This document shows, one piece after another, positions 27,531 to 35,114 of a stretch of DNA of 35,114 bases. Every line of letters starts with the position of its first letter. Position 1 is the first letter of the stretch. The DNA comes from Candidatus Borrarchaeota archaeon (GTDB lineage Archaea; Asgardarchaeota; Sifarchaeia; Borrarchaeales; Borrarchaeaceae), in contig JAEOSO010000005.1 of NCBI GenBank assembly GCA_016840315.1, forward strand, positions 1 through 35,114, in the 5' to 3' direction. Position numbers and translations under genes: made by a program. A model generated the notes under the pieces. The model was not told the origin of the DNA and did no database searches. It saw only the letters and a program-made list of their open reading frames with translations.

Positions 27531-30500
27531 TTAAGATTCTATTATCCGCGACGGATTGGGCCCAAGTTTGGACACGTTTTTGCCAAAGGATTGCATTGCT
27601 TCTCTAAACTTTTCTGCTTCTGCAGATGACAAGAAGTACATAGCAACTCGTGAGTCACCGAGACCAAGAACTTCGAGTAATTTATTAGCTAATTCAACAG
27701 ATCGTTCAGCCATCAAGTTTCCGTCGATATAATCGCAATCGCCCTTGTGTCATCCAACTACTGCAACGCCATCAGCGCCTTGTGAAAGCGCATTTAAAAT
27801 CCAAGCTGTGTCAACTCGACCAGTACAAGGTACGCGTATTATACGTACACGGTGATCATATTGGAGTTTTGATAGACCAGCCAGATCCGCTGCACCGTAT
27901 CCACACTTTTCACAAGCGAAAACTAGCAATAATGATTTGCGACTCTGGAGCATAGCTTCAATTTGCGGATAAAATTGTTCATCGCGCCAGTATCGAAGTT
28001 CTCTTGCACTAGAAGGACACGCTGCGACACACATACCGCAGCCTTTGCATTCTATTTCATCAGTAGCCGAAACAAGTTTTCCTTCTTCTTTTTCTTCCAG
28101 ATATATTGCGTCGTATGGGCAAGCAGCAACACAAATGGCGCAACCACTACAGAGATCTTGGTCACAAACTGCTTTAATAAGTTCAAGTTGTAGTTCTTTT
28201 TGTCGTAAGAGTACTCCTGATGCCGAAGCAGCAGCCTTACCTAGGGCTATTGAGTCACCTATACTTCGAGGTGAAAGAATTGCTCCAGCGAGATAGATGC
28301 CATCCTTTCTTGTTTCGACAGGCTTAAACTTGATATGAACTGGCTCTATAAAGCCATCAGCCGATCGAGTAACACCAGTCATCTTGCACATATCTTCGAA
28401 ATCTTCAGGTGGTTCCTGTCCAACTGCTAACACTACATAATCTGCGTCGATTTCAAACGCTGTTCTTGACAGAGTGTCATATACTTGAACAACGACATTT
28501 CCATCTTGTCCCTCACTAACGACGGGAGGTTTATCTTCGATCCACCGCATAAAGTTAGTTCGATACTTTTTCCGTGTGGTTAGATAGAACTCCTCCATAT
28601 AACGACCTGCAGGTCGTAAGTCCTCTTTATAGAGAATGAATGTTTGACATTCAGGGAAGAGTTCTTTCACTGCTTGCGCATTTTTCATTGAAGCGCCGCA
28701 ACAAACACGAGAACAATGTACGTTTCCATCTTTTTCCCTTGAACCGACACACTGAATAAAAACTACGCGCTTTGGATCTGGATTTATTGATTTGTCTTTC
28801 AGCATTTGTTCGAATTCAAGTGAGGTTACAACATCCTTAATAGAATTGTAACCATATTCTCCTTCATTAGGCGTGTATATTTTTGTTCCGACTGCTAAGA
28901 TTATAGCGCCAACGTTTACAGCGACTTCTGCGCCATTCTTTGTCCTGATTTGTGCAAGGAAGTTACCAATATGTCCGTCAAGAGATGCTAACGATGCTTC
29001 AAGGTAAATCGAGATATTAGTAGACTGGAGTATCTGAGAAGTTAGTTCGTCTACAATTTGATCGGCTTCGACAAGTTCCGGTGCAATTTTGTAGAGAGAG
29101 TTTAAACGTCCACCAAGTTGTGCTTCCTTTTCAATGATGTGAACATTGAACCTTTGTTGCGATAAATCAAGAGCGGTTGACATTCCGGCTATACCGCCCC
29201 CAATTACTAAGGCCTCATTGATTACCTCTACTGTCCGGTAGGGAACGATTTCAAGATGTAAGGCACGTGAGATGCCAGCTCTGATTAAATCTTTTGCCTT
29301 TTCTGTGGCTTCTTCCGGTGTCTGCATATGCACCTGGGAACTCTGATCTCTAAGATTCACCATCTCGAACAGATATTTATTCAAGCCTGCCTCCTCTACC
29401 GCTTGGCGAAAAGTCGGTTCGTGTAGTAAAGGAGAGCATGATGCAACGATCACTCTATTTAGATTATTTCCCTTGATTGCTTCCTTAATGTCTGCTTGTC
29501 CAGGTTCACTGCAGAAGAATTGATCTTGAGCTGCGTAAACAACGTTAGGCAGTGTTTTTACATAGTCTATAACTTCGGGTACATCAGTGTAATTAGAAAT
29601 GTTACCACCACAATGACATACAAAAACGCCAAGTCTTGTTTCGCCAGAAATATCCAACTCTGTCTCTGGTACTGACGGTTTAATATACGGGGGACGACTA
29701 TCTAGAAAACTTATCGCTGACGAAGCCGCAGCTCTTGCCTGAGTGACTGTATCTACCGCATCTTTTGAACCAGTTGCTACTCCTGCCAAAAAGATTCCTG
29801 GTTGGGACGTTTCAATCGGATGATAACTATTTAGCTGCTTAGGAAATCCGTCCACACCTAAATCAATCCCTAAGAGGTTGCACAGATCAATCGTTCCTTT
29901 AGAAGGAACAAATGAGCAATTTAGGACAACTAGAGCGATATCTCTAATTTCTGAGATTTCTCCAGTGTCGGTATCTTCATTCCAGACAATTAGATTTCTT
30001 GTTTCAGCGTTTTCTTGTATTTCTGCAACCTTTCCACGTACGAAATTCACATCATATTTCTCTTTAGTCTGTCTATAGTATTCTTCGTAGAGTTTTCCAG
30101 TAGTACGCATATCAATATAGCAAATATCTGCTTTTCCCTCATTTACTTGGAGTCTATATGCTCTAGCCTGTTTTAATGCCCACATGCAGCAAACTCTATT
30201 ACAGAATTCATTGCCTTCTTTAGCACTTCTAGAACCTACGCATTGAACCCAGAGAATACTTTGTGGTACATTTCCATCAGATGGCCTCACTATTTTACCA
30301 GTGCTCGGTCCTGTAGGATGAAGTAAACGCTCATATTGAAGCGATGTAATGACATTTGGGTAGATTCCGTAACCAAAGTGCTTTAATTGACTTGGATCGA
30401 ATTCATCAAATCCAGTAGCCATTACTATAGAACCAACTTGAATCTCAAAACTCGTTTCTTTTTCATCAAAGTTAACCGCGTCTGCAGGGCAGATTTTTTG

Positions 30501-31025
30501 ACAAATCTGGCAGATTCCGTATTTGAAGTAAAGGCAATGGGCTGAATCAATTTTGTACACAAGCGGAACTGCTTGTGGAAATGGCACATATATAGCACTT
30601 TTGTTATCAAAAGATTCATTGTATTCATTTGGCGTCTTTATTGGACAATTCTGAGTACATAAACCGCATCCTGTGCATTTCTCTTCATTGACATAGCGCG
30701 GGTTTCGCTTTATCTTAACCTTCCAGTTTCCTGGATAACCTGAGATTGATTCTATCTCAGATAAGGTTAATACATTGATGTTTTCCGTTCGTGCAACATT
30801 TGCCATTAACGGAGCGAGAGGTCACGCCGAACATTCGTCTGTAGGAAATATTTTGTAGATTTGGCTGTATCGTCCACCAATTGTTTCTTGCTTTTCCACC
30901 AAAAATGCAGTGTACCCTTGATTCGCAATGTCTAGCGAGGCATACATTCCAGCCATACCGCCGCCGATAACTAGTATTGAAGTACTGGGATCACTTGTAA
31001 CCTTTTCATTTTCCAATGCATTCAT
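27531..31025 (-). CDS. Selenoprotein HdrA-HdrA'-MvhD fusion with two UGA-encoded Sec residues (complements 30822-30824 and 27750-27752)
   Basis: Track ORFs 30822-31025, 27750-30806 and 27531-27716 share one frame (3495 nt = 1164 codons + stop). Junctions read FPTDECSA-UGA-PLAPLMANVAR and GADGVAVVG-UGA-HKGDCDYIDGN, where HdrA and MvhD families have Cys. Multiple CxxCxxCxxxCP clusters, two FAD GGGxAGM motifs, AGGAGG upstream of the ATG. Confidence 0.9.
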
Positions 31026-31256
31026 TTAAAGAGCCTCCTATTACTTGTTAGACACCTCCATAACACGATGGTCTGAAGTTTCTTTTGTTTTGATCGAATT
31101 CTGCTTTGAATTTTTTGTCACAATGACTAGAATATGTTATTAGAACTCATTAAAAAAAGATTAGGAGGGGATGTTGGTTAGAAGTTTGTAGTATTTGCAC
31201 AGTGATTTGTCACTATTCGCGACTAGATATAGTTATTCTACGTACGTCAACATCCT

Positions 31257-32444
31257 TCACCGGTAAGAATCAACTATACCTGCTGAATAAGCAACGAGCC
31301 TTGGCAATTCCAACACTCTAATGCGCTCTCTGTAAGCCCGCATACCGATAGAGTGATGACATGTAGGACAAGTAGTGAGAATATACTGTACTCCTAACTT
31401 AGCTGCATCTTTTACTATTTCATCGCTTAGATCATTTCTTAGTTCAGTATATGGGACACGGATAGGTCCACCACAACATCTCGCATCGCCTTTAGTTTCA
31501 GGTAACTCGACGAATTCAACACCTGGAATGCTTTCTATGATCTTCCGAGGGGCATCGTATTTCAGTGCATACCTCCCGAGATGGCACGGATCCTTGAAGG
31601 TAACCTTTCCTTCAAGTGGCTTTGTCAGTTTTATTTTACCCTCGTCGATTAAACGTGTGAGCACTTCCGAAATGTGATATGCTTTTGGAGCATCCTCTGA
31701 GATAGCTTTATAATCCTCATTGAAGACTGAAGCGCACATCGGACATGCTGTAATAATAGTCTCAATCCCTTGCGATTTAAAGAGTTCGATGTTTTTCTTA
31801 GCAGCTTTCTCAAAATATGGTTTGAATCCTAACCAATTAAGAAATCCTGCGCAGCAATCCTCTGCATCGAGCATCGTAAAATCTTCGCCAGCCTCTTTCA
31901 AGAGTTTAACTCCAGCAAGTGAATTGTCGGGATAATCTATGGTCCCTACACAACCAGCGTAATAGAGCGTAGAAGATTCCTTTGGTAAGGTTGCTTTTAT
32001 TTCGCCAAAAACCTCGTTGAAAACGACAGGGTAATCCTGTCCATGGGTATTTCCTTTCTCAAGAATATTGTCAGCAATGCTCCTATGCTCTGAAAGCGTA
32101 TAATCGTTATCGGCTAAATAAACGCGCACGCTATCCATAACGTCTGTCACTTTTATTTTTGCTGGACAGTGCTCCTCACACTTTTTGCACAAAGTACACG
32201 TGTAGAGAATTTCCATTGCATAATCATCAATGGGAAATCCCCCTTCAATGAGAGCTCGCTCTAGCATGATCCTTCCTCGACAGTTGTAACTGTCCACCTG
32301 TGTAGCATCAAAAATCGGACATGCAAACCGACAAAATCCACATCTTACGCATCTATACGTTTCTGTTTCAGCATCATCTTCAATTACCATTTTCTTGTAT
32401 TTTGGTTCCAGCATTGTACCTGAAACCACATCTTCTTGCGTCAT
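31257..32444 (-). CDS. Fe-S oxidoreductase, GlcF/HdrD-like (4Fe-4S plus two CCG domains); track ORF begins at 32507
   Basis: CVRCGFCRFACPIFD, CTLCKKCEEHCPAKIKV, YAGCVGTIDYP...CCAGF...CPMC, DPCHLGRY...CCGGPIR...CPTCHHS. The start at 32444 immediately follows the GlcD stop. Confidence 0.9.
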   Translation of the reverse strand: MTQEDVVSGTMLEPKYKKMVIEDDAETETYRCVRCGFCRFACPIFDATQVDSYNCRGRIMLERALIEGGFPIDDYAMEILYTCTLCKKCEEHCPAKIKVTDVMDSVRVYLADNDYTLSEHRSIADNILEKGNTHGQDYPVVFNEVFGEIKATLPKESSTLYYAGCVGTIDYPDNSLAGVKLLKEAGEDFTMLDAEDCCAGFLNWLGFKPYFEKAAKKNIELFKSQGIETIITACPMCASVFNEDYKAISEDAPKAYHISEVLTRLIDEGKIKLTKPLEGKVTFKDPCHLGRYALKYDAPRKIIESIPGVEFVELPETKGDARCCGGPIRVPYTELRNDLSDEIVKDAAKLGVQYILTTCPTCHHSIGMRAYRERIRVLELPRLVAYSAGIVDSYR

Positions 32445-32446
32445 CT

Positions 32447-33880
32447 CTAAGCATCCTCCAAAATATTGATTCTTTGACCTGGAATTGGGATTATGTGCCC
32501 CGGACAAAGAATGTTCTTAGGGTCAAACGCGTCCTTGATCTTCTTTTTGAGCTCAAGCACTTTAGGTTGATGTTCAACGGGCATCATCATGAGCTTGGAA
32601 ACACCAATTCCATGTTCCCCGGTGACTGTCCCTTCTAACTCAATCGCCGCATGCCACAAATCAACTAGTGTTTGCAATGCTCTTCGATGTTCATCCGGAT
32701 CTCTTTCATCCCAGAGTAAAATAGGGTGTAAGTTTCCGTCTCCTGCGTGACCGAACGTGGCAATCTCAATCCCATTCTTTTCGCTTACTCTATCAATTTC
32801 TTGGAACATGGCAGGTAAGTTTTTCAGAGGTACTGATACGTCCTCCATTCGTGCCGTTGGACGTCGAAGTGTTAGTGCTGGAAATGCAGCCTTTCTTGCA
32901 GCCCAGACTTGTGTACATGTTTCCAGATCTCGCGCTGTTTCGGATTTGATTGCTCCCATCTCCTTGAACAAAACTTCCAGTTTATCAAGCCGCATCTCTA
33001 CGTCATCTCGATTTCCATCTAGTTCCACGAGGACAACAGCTCCGCATTCGGGGAATTTTAAGGTTCCTGAATATTCTTCCACTGCTTTAAGGGTCTTATA
33101 GTCGAGTATTTCTGTTCCTGAGGGGTCAAACCCTCTCTTAATGATTTCTCTGACACACTTTCCTGCTTCAAAAGCAGAATTGAAATAACCACTTGCCACA
33201 AGGCGGACTGCAGGCAAAGGCTGTATTTTGAGCATTGCCTTGGTAATAATACCGAGAGTCCCTTCTGACCCTACAAATAGAGAAACAAGATCGTAGCCGC
33301 ATACAAATTTAATAGCCTTGTTGCCGATATTAATGACATTTCCGTCCGCTAGAACGACTTCCAGACCCATGATCCATTCCTCCGTAACGCCGTACTTAAG
33401 GGCTCTGATGCCTCCGGAGTTGTTGTTTATCATGCCACCAATGGTCGCCGTTTTGTCGCTTGCAGGATCTGGCGGAAAATAGAAGCCATAGGGCTCTAAG
33501 TAGGTATTAAGGTCTAGACATACGATTCCTGGCTCAACAGTTATTAGAAAATTCTCAACATCGAAATCTACAACTTTATTCATCCTTGCGAGCACCAAAA
33601 TCAAACAATCAGGCTTTGCAGGGATGACGCCTCCACTGACGTTGCTTCCAGCCCCTCTTGGAATAATTGAGAATCCTTCTTCATTAGCTAGTTTCACGAT
33701 ATCTGCAACCTCTTCTGTGGTATTAACAAAGGCCACAGCAGCTGGCATACCTACATCAATGCTAGCGTCGCGCGAGTATATGTATAGGTCGATCGCGTGG
33801 TTTAAAACATTGTCCTCTCCAGCTATTTTCTTTAATTTTGGGATGATTACACCATCCCAGTTTAATAAATGTTTTTCCAT
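32447..33880 (-). CDS. glcD: FAD-linked 2-hydroxyacid oxidase (glycolate oxidase subunit GlcD / D-lactate dehydrogenase-like)
   Basis: IIPRGAGSNVSGG, PPDPASDKTATIGGMINNNSGGIRALKYGVT, FVGSEGTLGIITKAMLKI, FGHAGDGNLHP, EGTVTGEHGIGVSK. Confidence 0.92.
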   Translation of the reverse strand: MEKHLLNWDGVIIPKLKKIAGEDNVLNHAIDLYIYSRDASIDVGMPAAVAFVNTTEEVADIVKLANEEGFSIIPRGAGSNVSGGVIPAKPDCLILVLARMNKVVDFDVENFLITVEPGIVCLDLNTYLEPYGFYFPPDPASDKTATIGGMINNNSGGIRALKYGVTEEWIMGLEVVLADGNVINIGNKAIKFVCGYDLVSLFVGSEGTLGIITKAMLKIQPLPAVRLVASGYFNSAFEAGKCVREIIKRGFDPSGTEILDYKTLKAVEEYSGTLKFPECGAVVLVELDGNRDDVEMRLDKLEVLFKEMGAIKSETARDLETCTQVWAARKAAFPALTLRRPTARMEDVSVPLKNLPAMFQEIDRVSEKNGIEIATFGHAGDGNLHPILLWDERDPDEHRRALQTLVDLWHAAIELEGTVTGEHGIGVSKLMMMPVEHQPKVLELKKKIKDAFDPKNILCPGHIIPIPGQRINILEDA

Positions 33881-34096
33881 ATCCGCAAGAGAAATTTTAA
33901 AGCCTCCTTTTCTTAATGCTCCCTCTATCTAATTTGGTGTTAACTTTCCGTTTTTATTCGCCTCAAACTAATACCGAGTATTAGTCGCTGAAAGTTATAA
34001 ATGTTCCAATATGACAATTTATCGTAGTGCGCGCTCGAATGATTCAATTTATAAATTGTAAGTGATATAAAACTCCTCTACTATCTATCGAGATCG

Positions 34097-34437
34097 TCAA
34101 CTACCCCACCCAAAGGGTAGGGGCTTGTTCAAAACACAAGTCCCTTAGTTGATTAGAGGGCTTCTCAGGTATGTGAGATGCAGTAGTTGTTTAGGTTATG
34201 ACACCCTGGGGTGTTCCACTAGCCCCCTGCTCTGTCGTCGGTGGTTAAAAGTTCTGAGGGGTAGGAACGGTGCTGCCGATGTAAAAAGCCTTTACAACAG
34301 CCTCGAAGTGGACTTACGCCTTGGTGTTGGGCGGACGGGACTTGCGAGTTCCCGTTATTACAACACCACAATGTCTCTATTAAGAAAAGAACCGCAATTC
34401 CTCTCCCCGCTAAAGCTGGGGAGTTCCTTGCGGTGGA
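34097..34437 (+). mobile_element. TnpB-less IS200/IS605-like element (left-end hairpin plus omegaRNA/right-end-like stem-loop; MITE/PATE-like)
   Basis: 5' hairpin CCCC-ACCC-AAA-GGGT-A-GGGG, then CTTGT..ACAAG (34102-34140). 3' nested stem CCGCAA...CTCCCC-GC-TAAA-GC-T-GGGGAG...TTGCGG (34392-34433). No convincing protein between them. Confidence 0.6.
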
Positions 34438-34461
34438 ATTGTAGAGTTGTGAGGGTTAGTT

Positions 34462-35114
34462 TTGAGTGAAAAACCTAAAGTCTTTGTTTCTCGTATAATC
34501 CCAAAGCCAGCTTTAGATATGATCGATGTTGAGTGTGAGATGGAACTTAATGAAAGTGATATTCCTCTTACACAGGCAGAGTTTATAGAAAAAATGAAAG
34601 GTCTCGACGGACTTGTCTGTTTACTAACAGATGCTATCAATCGTGACATTTTACAAACGGTGAAAGATGCAAATCCAAATCTCAAAGTAGTTAGTAATGT
34701 AGCTGTGGGCTATAATAACATAGACTGGAAAGCAGCGACAGAGTTAGGTATAGCAGTAACTAATACACCTGGTGTTTTAGATGACACGACTGCGGACTTT
34801 ACATGGGCAATTATTATGGCCGTGGCGCGGAGAGTGGTAGAAGCTGATAAGTATTTCCGTAAAAAGACATGGAAGGGCTGGGGAATCATGCAATTTCTTG
34901 GTTCTGATGTTTACGGAAAAACGCTGGGTATCGTAGGAGTTGGACGTATCGGACGTGTCGTTGCGAAAAGAGCGCAGGGATTTGACATGAAAGTTCTTTA
35001 CACTGATGTTATACGGTTCGAGGATCTAGAAAAAGAATTTGGAATCCAATATGTGGACAAAGAGACGCTTCTCAGAGAAAGTGACTATGTGACGTTGCAT
35101 GTTCCATTGCTTCC
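34462..35114 (+). CDS. D-isomer-specific 2-hydroxyacid dehydrogenase (glyoxylate/hydroxypyruvate reductase-like), truncated by window end; TTG start
   Basis: Frame from TTG 34462: LSEKPKVFVSRIIPKPALDMI...VVSNVAVGYNNIDWKAATELGIAVTNTPGVLDDTTADFTWAIIMAVARRV...GKTLGIVGVGRIGRVVAKRAQGF. Open to the window end. GAGGG motif upstream. Absent from the supplied track. Confidence 0.88.
   Translation, partial: MSEKPKVFVSRIIPKPALDMIDVECEMELNESDIPLTQAEFIEKMKGLDGLVCLLTDAINRDILQTVKDANPNLKVVSNVAVGYNNIDWKAATELGIAVTNTPGVLDDTTADFTWAIIMAVARRVVEADKYFRKKTWKGWGIMQFLGSDVYGKTLGIVGVGRIGRVVAKRAQGFDMKVLYTDVIRFEDLEKEFGIQYVDKETLLRESDYVTLHVPLL

Noticed and set aside
30425-30628. 67-aa minus-strand ORF inside hdrA
   Set aside because: Alternative frame of the HdrA coding region; composition not protein-like.
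31240-31259. UGA ending the GlcF/HdrD-like ORF as a third Sec codon (readthrough SYR-U-RMLTYVE)
   Set aside because: The readthrough tail is only 8 residues with no expected Cys; an ordinary stop is simpler.
34149-34469. 106-aa ORF within the IS605-like element
   Set aside because: Covers structured noncoding ends, has no TnpA/TnpB motifs and runs into the next gene start.
1-35114. CRISPR arrays, rRNA and tRNA genes
   Set aside because: No regularly spaced repeats and no recognisable rRNA or tRNA sequence seen by eye; tRNAscan or MinCED could confirm.

Overview
The window looks archaeal and probably Asgard/Lokiarchaeia-like. The evidence is eL13, PDCD5, a roadblock protein, an Arf/MglA-like GTPase, a JAMM protease, an HDAC-family protein, AT-rich intergenic DNA and no operon of bacterial type. 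No database search was possible. The main discovery is on the minus strand at 27531-31025. Three ORFs listed separately in the track form one in-frame 1164-codon gene, an HdrA-HdrA'-MvhD fusion. It is read through two UGA codons (30822-30824 and 27750-27752), each sitting where a family cysteine is expected (ECSA-U-PLAPLM and VVG-U-HKGDC). Its 3' UTR can fold into a eukaryote-like SECIS element: AUGA / GGA non-canonical core, 9-bp helix, unpaired GAAA and an apical mini-hairpin. The gene sits in an electron-transfer locus with glcD-like, glcF/hdrD-like, gcvH-like, hdrC, hdrB and a kynureninase. Other notable items: a 64-nt C/D box sRNA with two plausible 23S rRNA guides; two TnpB-less IS200/IS605 end / omegaRNA-like elements; an asymmetric pair of ABC ATPases with complementary motif degeneration; an eL13 protein with two HhH modules on acidic linkers; and a small nuclease/unknown/wHTH gene cluster.
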